A DNA stretch of 64,000 nucleotides from Granulosicoccus sp045106195 (GCA_045106195.1 JBGCEH010000008.1:42505-106504), one strand, 5' to 3'. Shown: positions 18,333-27,815, counted from the first letter of the stretch. Translations and numbers: made by a program. The notes: a model not told the origin generated them from the sequence alone.

Positions 18333-19853
18333 CTATTCACTGACGATCATGGACATGATGCTTTCCTGACTCGCATCGCTTGCATCCATCTCACCCACCA
18401 GTTGGCCGTCAGACATAACATACAAGCGATCACACATGCCCAGTAATTCAGGCATTTCAGATGAGATCATCAGTACACCGCGACCATCGGCTGCAAGCTC
18501 ATTGACGATGCTGTAAATCTCGAACTTGGCTCCTACATCGATACCACGTGTCGGCTCATCAAGAATAAGTATCTGAGGATCGGCAAATAACCATTTTGAC
18601 AACACCACTTTTTGCTGATTTCCACCAGACAGATTGAGCACTCGTTGAAATACCGTAGGCGTACGAATATTCATGGCTTCTCGGTATTGCTCAGCAACAC
18701 GACGCTCCCCAGCCTTGTTCAATATGCCACCTTCAGCAACTGCTGACAGGTTTGACAATGTCACGTTGGTGACAATGGGTTCATCGAGTATTAATCCCAG
18801 CTCCTTGCGATCCTCTGTGCAATATGCAAGGCCTGCTGCTATAGCCCGATCAACGCTGTCCAGACGAACAGTCTTGCCGTTAATCAAAACCTCTCCAGAA
18901 ATATTGCGCCCATAACTCTTGCCAAACAGACTCATGGCCAGCTCTGTGCGTCCGGCCCCCATGAGCCCGGCAATACCCACAATTTCGCCACGTTTTACAT
19001 TAAAGCTGACATCCTTGATCATTTGACGCTCAACCTGCTCTGGGTGCCAGACATTCCAGTTGCGCACCTCCATCAGCACCTCACCAGACTTGCGCTGATG
19101 CTCAGGATATCGCTGTGAAAGATCACGACCCACCATGTCCTGCACGATCTTGTCCTCGCTGATGCTCTCCTGTCGACAATCAAGCGTAGAAACGGTTGCT
19201 CCATCACGCAGCACCGTAACGCGATCAGCTATCTGCCGTACCTCATTCAGCTTGTGACTGATCAGAATGGAGGTAACACCCTGAGCCTTTAGCTCCAGTA
19301 ACAACCGCAACAGATTCTGGCTATCATTTTCCTGCAAGGCAGCAGTTGGCTCATCAAGTATCAATAATCGAACGTCCTTGGCAAGAGCCTTGGCAATTTC
19401 TACCAGCTGTTGTTTACCAACACCGATTTTGCCCACCAATGTTGCAGGCTTCTCGACCAGACCGACTTTTTTCAGCAGTTGCTCTGTCGTTCGATACACT
19501 TCAGGCCAGTTGATGACTCCGGCTTTGGCAATCTCGTTGCCAAGGAACAGGTTTTCAGCGATAGAGAGCAGCGGGACCAGGGCAAGCTCTTGATGGATTA
19601 TGATGATGCCCAGTCTTTCGCTGCTGGCGATGCCAGCCAAGCGGATCGGCTGTCCGTCAAACACAATCGTACCCTCGTACGACCCGCTGGGATATACCCC
19701 CGACAGCACTTTCATCAACGTGGATTTGCCAGCGCCGTTCTCACCGACCAGTGCATGAATTTCGCCAGCCTGGATGGTCAGACTGACATCATCCAGTGCA
19801 CAGACGCCAGGGAAAACCTTGGTGATTCCCTGCATTTCCAACAGCGTTTTCAT
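18333..19853 (-). CDS. gguA: Sugar ABC transporter tandem ATP-binding protein, GguA/MmsA type
   Basis: Two fused nucleotide-binding domains, 506 aa from ATG 19853. The first has Walker A GENGAGKST (about 37-45) and Walker B LLILDEPTAAL; the second has a degenerate P-loop region GLMGAGRTEL (about 295) and signature LSGGNQQKV with ILILDEPTRGID. This asymmetry is normal for RbsA/XylG/MmsA proteins. A GTG at 19877 is in frame, but it lies inside the inverted repeat 19861-19891 and has no ribosome site, so ATG 19853 (MKTLLEMQGITKVFPGV) is preferred. It energises uptake through the adjacent permease. Confidence 0.92.
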   Translation of the reverse strand: MKTLLEMQGITKVFPGVCALDDVSLTIQAGEIHALVGENGAGKSTLMKVLSGVYPSGSYEGTIVFDGQPIRLAGIASSERLGIIIIHQELALVPLLSIAENLFLGNEIAKAGVINWPEVYRTTEQLLKKVGLVEKPATLVGKIGVGKQQLVEIAKALAKDVRLLILDEPTAALQENDSQNLLRLLLELKAQGVTSILISHKLNEVRQIADRVTVLRDGATVSTLDCRQESISEDKIVQDMVGRDLSQRYPEHQRKSGEVLMEVRNWNVWHPEQVERQMIKDVSFNVKRGEIVGIAGLMGAGRTELAMSLFGKSYGRNISGEVLINGKTVRLDSVDRAIAAGLAYCTEDRKELGLILDEPIVTNVTLSNLSAVAEGGILNKAGERRVAEQYREAMNIRTPTVFQRVLNLSGGNQQKVVLSKWLFADPQILILDEPTRGIDVGAKFEIYSIVNELAADGRGVLMISSEMPELLGMCDRLYVMSDGQLVGEMDASDASQESIMSMIVSE

Positions 19854-19860
19854 TTCAAAT

Positions 19861-19891
19861 GCTGCCGCACCTGACACGCAAATACGGCAGC
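19861..19891. terminator. 7-bp hairpin between chvE and gguA
   Basis: GCTGCCG (19861-19867) pairs perfectly with CGGCAGC (19885-19891) around 17 bases. It lies between the binding-protein gene and the ATPase gene, 7 bases before the ATG used here. No T-tract follows in the direction of transcription. It may lower expression of the ATPase relative to the binding protein or protect the upstream message. Confidence 0.45.
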
Positions 19892-19913
19892 TATTAACTC
19901 AAACGTCTTCAGG

Positions 19914-20975
19914 CTACTTGATCTGATCCATTGTGTAATAGCCAGATTCTATCAACGCAACTTCCCAGTTGTTGACATCTACAGGTACCGGCTCCAACAA
20001 ATACGAAGGAACAACCTTTACCCCATTATCATAGGTTTCAGTATCGTTTATCTCTGGAGTACCACCATTGAGCAACGCCTCAACCATGCCAACAGTGACC
20101 CCCGCTAACGTACGTGTATCCTTAAAAACAGTAGAGTATTGCTCACCTGCCAACATGGATTTTACAGAAGGCACTTCAGCATCCTGTCCCGTAACGATAG
20201 GCATCTTGATACCACCGGAACCATAACCCAGACCTTTCAGTGAAGAGAGAATGCCGATGGACAAACCATCATAAGGTGACAAGGCACCATGCAAATCCTG
20301 ATCCCCATAATAGGCTGACAGCAGGTTGTCCATTCTGGCTTGAGCTACGGCTCCGTCCCAGCGTAGCGTTCCCACTTTATCCATACCCATCTGCTTGGAG
20401 GGTATGACGATCTCTCCAGTGTCAATCAACGGCTTGAGTACAGACATGGCACCATCATAGAAAAAGAAAGCATTGTTGTCGTCAGGTGAACCACCGAACA
20501 ACTCTACGTTCCAGGGAGCGTCGTCAGGAAAACGCTCCACAAGACCGGCAATAAGGCTACTTGCCTGCTGCACACCCACCTTGAAGTTATCGAACGTTGC
20601 GTAGTAGTCAACATTGGCACTATCACGGATGAGTCGGTCATAGGCAATGACCTTGATACCCGATGCGGCTGCATTTTCCAGTGCGTTAGATAAGGTCGTA
20701 CCATCAATCGCGGCGATAACCAGAACATCAACGCCCTTGGTAATCATGTTTTCTATTTGCGCCAGCTGATTGGGAATATCATCTTCCGCATATTGCAAAT
20801 CGGTCTCGTAGCCTGCTGCTGTAAATTGCTCGACCATCGAATCGCCATCTGAAATCCATCTGGCCGATGACTTGGTCGGCATAGCGATTCCCACCGTTCC
20901 CTTGTCGGCGGAATAAACCGGGGCTATTGCTGACAAAGCTACCGCTGTTGCCAATGCGAGTACTTGTTTCATCAT
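19914..20975 (-). CDS. chvE: Periplasmic multiple-sugar-binding protein, ChvE type
   Basis: 353-aa periplasmic binding protein with signal peptide MMKQVLALATAVALSAIAPVYSA. A GGAGAG sequence eight bases upstream supports the first of two adjacent ATGs. After the signal come GTVGIAMPTKSSARWISDG and the pattern EDDIPNQLAQIENMITKGVDVLVIAAIDG, which are characteristic of ChvE/MmsE proteins that bind galactose, arabinose, glucose or related aldoses. It is immediately downstream of galT and galK, which supports galactose or arabinose as ligand. In Agrobacterium ChvE also signals to a sensor kinase; no partner kinase is visible here. Confidence 0.9.
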   Translation of the reverse strand: MMKQVLALATAVALSAIAPVYSADKGTVGIAMPTKSSARWISDGDSMVEQFTAAGYETDLQYAEDDIPNQLAQIENMITKGVDVLVIAAIDGTTLSNALENAAASGIKVIAYDRLIRDSANVDYYATFDNFKVGVQQASSLIAGLVERFPDDAPWNVELFGGSPDDNNAFFFYDGAMSVLKPLIDTGEIVIPSKQMGMDKVGTLRWDGAVAQARMDNLLSAYYGDQDLHGALSPYDGLSIGILSSLKGLGYGSGGIKMPIVTGQDAEVPSVKSMLAGEQYSTVFKDTRTLAGVTVGMVEALLNGGTPEINDTETYDNGVKVVPSYLLEPVPVDVNNWEVALIESGYYTMDQIK

Positions 20976-21131
20976 TTGCTTGTCTCTCCAGTAATCGGGT
21001 GCCGCAACACTTACGTTATGAAAAACCAGTGTGCCGTTGGGCCTCTCTACGGAAGCCTTGTTATGAGTATGTCAGAAGTTTGCTTTCTGAGGAAGCGAAC
21101 CGCATAAGGTAGACCGATCGATATCGCACGT

Positions 21132-22682
21132 CTAATCAGACGTTGTGGGAGTAAGACTGACGACGCTGGCACCTGCAGATGAGCCACTGAACACATAGCC
21201 CCCCAGTCCAGAGTCACCGGCGTATTGCCCGGCAATTGAACGAACTAGCGAATCCGCATCGCTCCGGGCGAGTATGGCAACTACGCCCCCACTGCCACCA
21301 CCTGTTATTCGGGCGCCATAGATGCCCTGAGCATGACCCGTGGTATTGAACCTGGCTACCAGATCGTCAGTGCCGTGACTATCCAGCCCACAATTGGAAT
21401 AACTGGCATGCGATTGATACATGCATTCTCCCATGAGTTTCGCCAATGGTTCGCTATCCGGCAGGGCTTGCGCTGTGGTGGCGAGCTGAATAAACAGGCG
21501 AGCCCGAAAATGTTCTTGAATCGGGTGCGCCGTACAGGCTCGAACCGCATAGACCACATCCGGATCGACTCTGGTGATGGTGTCTGTCGTGCCATCAAAG
21601 GATTTCAGGAAATCACGCCCAAGAACATTGTCGGGTAAATTTGCATCAAAGCGTTGCAAATATTCAGAGACACTTACATTGGCAAGATAGCCGTTCCAGC
21701 GTAAGTCCTTTACATCAGCAGCGGCAACTGTCCTATCGGCAATACCGGCCATGTCAAGCATGTACCGATACCCCATGAAAGCTGCAACCCGTACAGAGCT
21801 ATAGTCGGCACCGCTTACCGCATGACGGATACCCGAATCAACCCCCCAGAGCGACAAGCCATCAGGTAGCTTCACCGGATTATTCACAATATCCGGCTGG
21901 CACAGCATATTCAGGAGAGACCCTCGCTGCCCACAACTGCTGGCCATCTGATCCATCAGACCGCAGGGGGCACCCACAATCCGGTTTTCGACACGCTGAC
22001 ACAATATGGCCTGCTGATGTGAGGAAATATCCAAATAAAAAAGTGCACACAACGCTCGCATTACAGCCACTTCCAGTGCCGCTGACGAGCTCACTCCTTT
22101 TCCCAACGGGACAGTAGACGACACATACAGGACTATGCCGCGCCCCATTGTAATATCGCCCTGACAATGCTGCATCAGAACCGTTAAAACGCCGGCCACG
22201 TAGGCTGCCCATTGATGCTCTACCGCGAGCGCTGAAAAATATTCATGCATATACCCTTCGCCATGTGCGGTACCTGTATTGTGTTCAAAGAAATCGCCCA
22301 TCGACATGCTAAACATACGTGGGGCAATGTCATCGCCGCTGGATTGCGAGACAACCGTAAACTCCGGCTTGTCGTCATGCTGACAAAAAACGACAGTTGA
22401 TTCTTCGAGCGGCAATTGCAACACCGTAGACCCTGAATAATCGGCAATACCGCCCATCACATCCAGACGCCCGGGCGCACGCGCCGCGATCAGAGGCTGT
22501 GTGACAGAAAAACCTGTGGATATCTGATTGTCGCCCGAGTGGATATGCTTAATCAGGGCTTGAAGTGCAGACTCGATATCAACAGGCATCTTTGCATGAC
22601 GATCGGGGGCACCGCCATCTTCCCGCCCATTATCAGCAGCCGTCAACCAAGGCGCGCTGCTTGAGGCGTCATAGCACCACAT
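21132..22682 (-). CDS. galK: GHMP sugar kinase: galactokinase or L-arabinokinase-like
   Basis: 516-aa ATP-dependent sugar-1-kinase, much longer than enterobacterial GalK (about 380). Motif 1 is ARAPGRLDVMGGIADYSGS (about 68-86), motif 2 PLGKGVSSSAALEVA (about 191) and motif 3 ITGGGSGGVVAIL (about 458). Ordinary galactokinases have PGRVNLIGEHTDY here; the DVMGGIADYSGS form is known from plant L-arabinokinases and a group of bacterial homologues, so arabinose is a real alternative substrate. The start is uncertain: ATG 22682 sits just past the galT stop, a later ATG at 22589 is possible, and neither has a clear ribosome site. Coupling to galT and the sugar importer supports a Leloir-type role. 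Confidence 0.8.
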   Translation of the reverse strand: MWCYDASSSAPWLTAADNGREDGGAPDRHAKMPVDIESALQALIKHIHSGDNQISTGFSVTQPLIAARAPGRLDVMGGIADYSGSTVLQLPLEESTVVFCQHDDKPEFTVVSQSSGDDIAPRMFSMSMGDFFEHNTGTAHGEGYMHEYFSALAVEHQWAAYVAGVLTVLMQHCQGDITMGRGIVLYVSSTVPLGKGVSSSAALEVAVMRALCALFYLDISSHQQAILCQRVENRIVGAPCGLMDQMASSCGQRGSLLNMLCQPDIVNNPVKLPDGLSLWGVDSGIRHAVSGADYSSVRVAAFMGYRYMLDMAGIADRTVAAADVKDLRWNGYLANVSVSEYLQRFDANLPDNVLGRDFLKSFDGTTDTITRVDPDVVYAVRACTAHPIQEHFRARLFIQLATTAQALPDSEPLAKLMGECMYQSHASYSNCGLDSHGTDDLVARFNTTGHAQGIYGARITGGGSGGVVAILARSDADSLVRSIAGQYAGDSGLGGYVFSGSSAGASVVSLTPTTSD

Positions 22683-22683
22683 G

Positions 22684-23796
22684 TCACGCGTTGCGGTCAC
22701 GGTAGTGAACAGTGGAACAGGCTCTTAGTTCAGCAGCTGTTGCCTCTGGCATGGTATCCGCCAGAAAGTTTCCGCCACCAATCTCGTGTGCGGCAACATA
22801 CTTGCGTAATTCGGGCGTTCTGAGCGGAGGATAAAAGCCAATATAGCTATGGAACAAGGGATATTCAGCGCCATCGACCGGTGCCTGATGCAGCATCATA
22901 AGATAAGGGAATGGCATATCCCACAAGTTATCCATACGCACAAGCACCTCCTTGATGATACTTGCAAGGTCAACCCTCTCGCTGTCAGTCAACTGCGAAA
23001 AATTTGCGAGAGTACGACGCGGCACTATGTATACTTCATAGGCAAAGCGGGCAAAGTACGGCACAAATGCCACCATGGTGTCGTTCTGCGCAACAATCCG
23101 TTGTCGCTCAGGGACCTCTACTTCCTCCGCAGCAAGGATGTCCTGAAACAGGACTCGCCCGGTTTTTTCGTGATGCTCTGCGGCTGCCAGAAGATGGCTT
23201 TCCGTTGTCTTATAAACAAAGTTGGTGCCATAGACCTGGCCGTGCGGATGGGGGTTGGACATGCCACACATCTCACCCTTGTTCTCAAAGATGCATACGC
23301 TGCGTACCTGAGGGATCGATGACAACTCATCGGTTTGTTGTTGCCAATGTCGGACGATATCAGCGATTTGCAAGGCAGACATCTCACTCATGCTTACATT
23401 ATGCTGCGGCGAATAACACAATACCCGGGCGAGTCCAGTCGCCGGCTTGTTGCGATAAATCCCAGGGGGTGCCGACAGATCCGCCGGCGCATTCAGACTG
23501 ATGCTGGGTCTGTCGTTGTCAAAAACGAAGACCCCTGTGTAGACAGGGTTTACTGCGCCACCAACACGGGTACTGCCTGGACAGAGATAACAGCCAGCGT
23601 CGTGATCGGGTAAGTCAGAGTGAGCGTGCTGAACCGTTTCACCCGTCCAGGGCCTGTTCTGGCGATGAGCGCTAAAAATGACCCATTCACGCATAAGCGG
23701 ATGCCACCTCTGAACCCACTGATCATTGCCTGTCCGCGACGTTGAAACGTTTCTATCTCCCTCAAGCACAGCCAAGCGGTATCCAATGGTATCCAA
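22684..23796 (-). CDS. galT: Galactose-1-phosphate uridylyltransferase
   Basis: Transfers UMP between UDP-glucose and galactose 1-phosphate in the Leloir pathway; cytoplasmic, about 370 aa. The active-site motif NPHPHGQVYGT (His-Pro-His, about 181-185) contains the nucleophilic His. The N-terminus shows QRWHPLMREWVIFSAHRQNRPW and zinc-type Cys residues in CYLCPG. The reading frame opens with TTG at 23796 and no ATG occurs before the conserved RWHPL block, so the exact start is uncertain; an in-frame GTG lies slightly downstream. A 10-base tandem duplication (TTGGATACC repeated) covers the start. It begins 22 bases after the tetR stop and ends one base from the kinase start. Confidence 0.9.
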   Translation of the reverse strand: MDTIGYRLAVLEGDRNVSTSRTGNDQWVQRWHPLMREWVIFSAHRQNRPWTGETVQHAHSDLPDHDAGCYLCPGSTRVGGAVNPVYTGVFVFDNDRPSISLNAPADLSAPPGIYRNKPATGLARVLCYSPQHNVSMSEMSALQIADIVRHWQQQTDELSSIPQVRSVCIFENKGEMCGMSNPHPHGQVYGTNFVYKTTESHLLAAAEHHEKTGRVLFQDILAAEEVEVPERQRIVAQNDTMVAFVPYFARFAYEVYIVPRRTLANFSQLTDSERVDLASIIKEVLVRMDNLWDMPFPYLMMLHQAPVDGAEYPLFHSYIGFYPPLRTPELRKYVAAHEIGGGNFLADTMPEATAAELRACSTVHYRDRNA

Positions 23797-23818
23797 GCCT
23801 TGTTCAGTCTAGCGGAAT

Positions 23819-24505
23819 TTACCCGGCAGGACCCTTAAACTCTGTTCGCAATGCGCTGATCATGCCATGAATAAACACTCTGAGGCGCGCCAGTATTTGT
23901 GCAGCTTGCTCCTCATTGATACCTTCATACCAATCCATGTGATGGGTCACTGTCGCTCTGGCGGAGCGGAAGACCAGCACCTGTCCCAACAACATTAGAG
24001 CACTCAATTTGTCTTCGTCAGTTGGTTTCTGCTTGCCAATCGCCTTGGCAATCAGCAGGGTCAACAGATTGATAATTCGCCCCATCAATCCGTCGTACAG
24101 TAGCTTGAATGCCTTGGTCGGCTCGAGCTGTTCCCGAAGGATAAGCTTGGAATAGCTTTCCATCTCAGGCTGGAAGAAGATCTGGACATGGCGTTCCATC
24201 AATTTTTCGATATAACGCAGGCACGTATCCTCAGGATCGGCCCTAGCGTATTCCAGTGCTTCTATCGCCGCCTCCATCTCTCCGGCAAGCAGATGGAACT
24301 GACCGCCGATACGTTCTGCCATGGATTCGAATACTGCCAGATAGAGTCCTTCCTTACCATCGAAGTGGTAAGCAATCAGGGCCTGATTGACGCCCGCGGC
24401 GTCAGCCAGTTCCCGGTTGGATGCACCTTCGTACCCCCGTTGCCCGAACACGTCAATACCCGCCTCTATCAGAGCATCACGCGCGTTGATTGATCTGGCG
24501 GCCAT
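23819..24505 (-). CDS. TetR-family regulator, CecR/YbiH type
   Basis: 228-aa regulator. The N-terminal HTH is typical of TetR (ARDALIEAGIDVFGQRGYEGASNRELADAAGVNQALIAYHFDGKEGLY, about 8-55). The C-terminal part (about 80-215) with MERHVQIFFQPEMESYSKLILREQLEPT resembles the CecR/DUF1956 ligand domain. It begins 15 bases after the dnaJ stop and ends 22 bases before galT, so it is probably read with one or both. CecR homologues usually control efflux genes. Here the context allows control of the galactose operon instead, which is inference only. Confidence 0.85.
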   Translation of the reverse strand: MAARSINARDALIEAGIDVFGQRGYEGASNRELADAAGVNQALIAYHFDGKEGLYLAVFESMAERIGGQFHLLAGEMEAAIEALEYARADPEDTCLRYIEKLMERHVQIFFQPEMESYSKLILREQLEPTKAFKLLYDGLMGRIINLLTLLIAKAIGKQKPTDEDKLSALMLLGQVLVFRSARATVTHHMDWYEGINEEQAAQILARLRVFIHGMISALRTEFKGPAG

Positions 24506-24520
24506 GGAGGACGGCCAATC

Positions 24521-25660
24521 CTAGCTACGAAGATCGTCAAAAAACTTTTTAACGCCGCCCAGCCAACTGTGCGCCTGAGGACTGTGCTTCTGTGCAGCAG
24601 AGCCGCTGATCGTGTCATGGAACTTTTGCAATAGATCGCGCTGCTCGCTATTCAGATGCACAGGTGTTTCGATGCGTACTTTCGTCAGCAAGTCACCTAC
24701 CGGACCTCCACGAACAGGTTTTACACCTTTGCCACGCAGCCGGAATGTTTTCTCGGTTTGCGTGCCGGCAGGAATTTTCAACTTCACGCGCCCGTCCAAC
24801 GTCGGTACTTCCAGCTCCCCACCGATAGCTGCTGTAGCAAAATTGATGGGAACGGTGCATAGCAGGTCAGCACCATCGCGCTCGAATATCGGATGTGCCT
24901 TTACCATGATGGCAACATAGAGATCACCAGCTGGCCCGCCGCTGTCGCTCGCTTCACCTTCACCGGATAGTCTTATCTTGTCGCCGTTATCGACCCCGGC
25001 AGGGATCTTGACCGATAGCTTCTTCTCTTTCTGGGTTCTGCCCTGACCGCGACATTTGGGGCATGGATCGGTAATCACTTTGCCCTTGCCCCGACAGGCG
25101 GGACAAGTTTGCTGGACTGAGAAAAAACCCTGCTGCATGCGAACCTGGCCCACACCGTGGCAGGTGGAACAACTGCTTGGCGTGGTGCCACGCTTGGCGC
25201 CGCTGCCTTCACACGCCTCGCAGGCAACCAGATTGGGAATATTGATTTCGGTGGAGGTACCGGCAACAGCCTCTTCCAGAGAGATCTCCAGGTTGTACTG
25301 CAAGTCATCGCCACGGTAGACACGCTGGCCGCCTCCACCGCGACGGCCACCACCGAAGATGTCGCCGAATACGTCACCAAATATGTCATTGATGTCAGCG
25401 CCACCGCCACCGAAACCACCGCCACCCGGCTGGTTGCTGACACCAGCATGACCAAACTGATCATAAGCTGCGCGCTTTTCCTTGTTTTTCAGTATTTCGA
25501 ACGCCTCCTTGGCTTCCTTGAACTTCTCAGATGCCGCGTCATCGTCTGGATTTCTGTCGGGGTGATACTTCATTGCAAGGCGTCTGTATGCCTTTTTCAA
25601 TTCGGCTTCAGGTGCATCCTTAGATACACCCAATACCTCGTAATAATCCCGCTGCGCCAT
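24521..25660 (-). CDS. dnaJ: Chaperone DnaJ
   Basis: Hsp40 co-chaperone of 379 aa that delivers unfolded proteins to DnaK and stimulates its ATPase. Seen in order: J domain (1-70) with the HPD motif in MKYHPDRNPDDD, a Gly/Phe-rich stretch (about 75-118), four zinc-binding repeats CEACEGSG, CSTCHGVG, CPACRGKG and CPKCRGQG (about 148-210), and the C-terminal substrate domains. All key residues and the length are standard. It is third after hrcA-grpE-dnaK in the same direction, separated from dnaK by 137 bases with hairpins. Confidence 0.98.
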   Translation of the reverse strand: MAQRDYYEVLGVSKDAPEAELKKAYRRLAMKYHPDRNPDDDAASEKFKEAKEAFEILKNKEKRAAYDQFGHAGVSNQPGGGGFGGGGADINDIFGDVFGDIFGGGRRGGGGQRVYRGDDLQYNLEISLEEAVAGTSTEINIPNLVACEACEGSGAKRGTTPSSCSTCHGVGQVRMQQGFFSVQQTCPACRGKGKVITDPCPKCRGQGRTQKEKKLSVKIPAGVDNGDKIRLSGEGEASDSGGPAGDLYVAIMVKAHPIFERDGADLLCTVPINFATAAIGGELEVPTLDGRVKLKIPAGTQTEKTFRLRGKGVKPVRGGPVGDLLTKVRIETPVHLNSEQRDLLQKFHDTISGSAAQKHSPQAHSWLGGVKKFFDDLRS

Positions 25661-25692
25661 GATACTAAGACCTGATTGATTCTATAAACGAG

Positions 25693-25760
25693 AAAAAGGT
25701 CGGAGAGCGCTGGACACTGCACACCTTTTCAAAATGTGGCAATAAACCAGGCTTCCGACC
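25693..25760 (-). terminator. Hairpin with T-tract between dnaK and dnaJ
   Basis: On the minus strand GGTCGGA (25754-25760) can pair with TCCGACC (25698-25704), followed at once by TTTTT (25693-25697). The enclosed loop is long (about 49 bases), so folding is less certain, but a GC stem followed by a T-run is what a terminator looks like. It would make dnaK the end of most transcripts and give dnaJ a lower level, as is common for this operon. Confidence 0.45.
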
Positions 25761-25763
25761 CTT

Positions 25764-25783
25764 CTCTTTAGTGACTTAAAGAG
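25764..25783. repeat. 7-bp hairpin just after dnaK
   Basis: CTCTTTA (25764-25770) and TAAAGAG (25777-25783) are perfect inverted copies with a 6-base loop, 14 bases beyond the dnaK stop. The stem is AT-rich. It may assist the hairpin at 25693-25760 in processing or terminating the dnaK message. Confidence 0.45.
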
Positions 25784-25797
25784 TACTGTTCAAAACC

Positions 25798-27741
25798 TTA
25801 GGAGGCCTTGTCTTCCTTCACTTCTTCAAACTCTGCGTCTACCGCATCGTCAGCGTTAGCTGACGGGTCGGCTGACTCACCACCCTCACTCTCAGGTGCC
25901 GCCGCGCCTTCTGCTTCAGCGTTCTGCTTGGCATAAGCCCGTTCCGCCAGTTTGCCAGCAGCCTCGCTCAACTCGTTTGTTTTAGCGTCAATTGCTTCTT
26001 CGTCATCACCTGGCAACACCTCGCGAAGTGCGGCAATCTTTGCTTCGATATCAGTCTTCTCACCCTCATCGAGTTGATCGGCAAGGTCAGCGATCGACTT
26101 TTCTGCCGCATGGATGAGCTGCTCGCCCTGATTACGCTTGTCGATAAGACCGCGCAATTTCGCATCCTCGGCAGCATGGTCTTCAGCGTCTTGAACCATG
26201 GCCGCAATCTCCTCGTCAGATAGGCCACTTGATGCCTTGATGACAATGGACTGCTGTTTGCCAGTAGCCTTGTCACGGGCCGACACGTTCATGATTCCGT
26301 TGGCATCGATGTCGAAGGTTACCTCAACCTGCGGCACACCACGAGGTGCTGGCGGAATATCAGCTAGGTCAAACCGTCCCAATGACTTGTTGGTGTTTGC
26401 TATCTCGCGCTCGCCCTGCAATACGTGCACTGTGACCGCTGTCTGGTTGTCATCAGCCGTTGAAAATACCTGCTGAGCCTTGGTCGGGATAGTCGTGTTC
26501 TTTTCAATCAATTTTGTCATCACCCCACCGAGTGTCTCGATACCCAAGGACAGAGGTGTGACGTCAAGCAACAATACATCCTTGACCTGCCCACCCAGAA
26601 CACCACCCTGGATGGCTGCACCAACAGCGACAGCCTCATCGGGGTTGACATCCTTACGCGGTTCTTTACCGAAGAAATCCTTGACGGTCTCCTGCACCTT
26701 CGGCATGCGCGTCTGGCCACCGACCATGATAACGTCCTGAATCTCGGATGCGGACAAGCCTGCATCCTTCAGGGCGAGTTTACAGGGGTCTATCGTGCGG
26801 CCGACCAGATCTTCCACCAGTGACTCGAGCTTGGCACGCGACACCTTAATGTTAAGGTGCTTGGGGCCTGATGCATCAGCGGTGATGTACGGAAGGTTAA
26901 CGTCGGTTTGCTGTGTGCTCGACAATTCAATCTTGGCTTTCTCTGCCGCCTCTTTCAGGCGTTGAAGTGCCAGTGGATCGCTGTGTAAATCGATACCGCT
27001 CTCTTTCTTGAACTCGTCAGAGAGATAATCGATCAGACGATTGTCGAAATCCTCGCCCCCGAGGAAGGTATCTCCATTTGTCGACAACACTTCGAACTGG
27101 TGCTCACCATCGACTTCGGCAATCTCAATGATGGATATATCAAACGTACCACCACCCAGATCATAAACTGCCACTGTCTTGTTACCGCGCTGCTTATCCA
27201 TGCCGTAGGCAAGGGCTGCTGCAGTAGGCTCGTTGATGATTCTCTTGACTTCCAGACCAGCGATTCGACCGGCGTCTTTGGTAGCCTGACGCTGTGAGTC
27301 GTTAAAATAGGCTGGGACTGTGATAACCGCTTCGGTGACGGTATCACCCAGGTACTCTTCTGCGGTTTGCTTCATTTTCATGAGCACGCGAGCAGCAACC
27401 TCTGGCGGTGCCATGCCCTTGCCGGCGGCCTCTACCCAGGCATCTCCATTGTCTGCCTTAATGATTTTGTATGGTACAAGCTCGATGTCTTTCTGAACCG
27501 CATCCTCATCGAAGCGACGACCGATAAGACGCTTGACCGCATAGAGCGTGTTCTTCGGGTTGGTTACCGCCTGCCGTTTGGCCGGCTGACCGACGATAAC
27601 CTCGCCGTCGTCTGCAAATGCAACGATGGATGGCGTGGTTCGATCGCCTTCAGCGTTTTCTATGACTCGGGGCTTGCCCCCTTCCATGACCGCGACACAC
27701 GAATTCGTCGTGCCAAGGTCGATTCCGATAATGGTACCCAT
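25798..27741 (-). CDS. dnaK: Chaperone DnaK (Hsp70)
   Basis: 647-aa ATP-driven chaperone. It starts with MGTIIGIDLGTTNSCVAVMEGG and carries the phosphate-binding loop VYDLGGGTFDISIIE (about 195) and the EPTAAALAYG segment. The substrate-binding domain contains LLLDVTPLSLGIETLGG, and the C-terminal tail ends in the acidic motif DAEFEEVKED. Length and motifs are standard for proteobacteria. It follows grpE after 169 bases, a gap that holds an inverted repeat and a weak sigma-32-like site, so it may have its own promoter. Confidence 0.99.
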   Translation of the reverse strand: MGTIIGIDLGTTNSCVAVMEGGKPRVIENAEGDRTTPSIVAFADDGEVIVGQPAKRQAVTNPKNTLYAVKRLIGRRFDEDAVQKDIELVPYKIIKADNGDAWVEAAGKGMAPPEVAARVLMKMKQTAEEYLGDTVTEAVITVPAYFNDSQRQATKDAGRIAGLEVKRIINEPTAAALAYGMDKQRGNKTVAVYDLGGGTFDISIIEIAEVDGEHQFEVLSTNGDTFLGGEDFDNRLIDYLSDEFKKESGIDLHSDPLALQRLKEAAEKAKIELSSTQQTDVNLPYITADASGPKHLNIKVSRAKLESLVEDLVGRTIDPCKLALKDAGLSASEIQDVIMVGGQTRMPKVQETVKDFFGKEPRKDVNPDEAVAVGAAIQGGVLGGQVKDVLLLDVTPLSLGIETLGGVMTKLIEKNTTIPTKAQQVFSTADDNQTAVTVHVLQGEREIANTNKSLGRFDLADIPPAPRGVPQVEVTFDIDANGIMNVSARDKATGKQQSIVIKASSGLSDEEIAAMVQDAEDHAAEDAKLRGLIDKRNQGEQLIHAAEKSIADLADQLDEGEKTDIEAKIAALREVLPGDDEEAIDAKTNELSEAAGKLAERAYAKQNAEAEGAAAPESEGGESADPSANADDAVDAEFEEVKEDKAS

Positions 27742-27815
27742 GATTTAAAATCCCTAACTTAATCGAATGTGGAAAGCTGGAACCCTCGAAGAGGCGTTCC
27801 GTTGTTGAGAGAATG

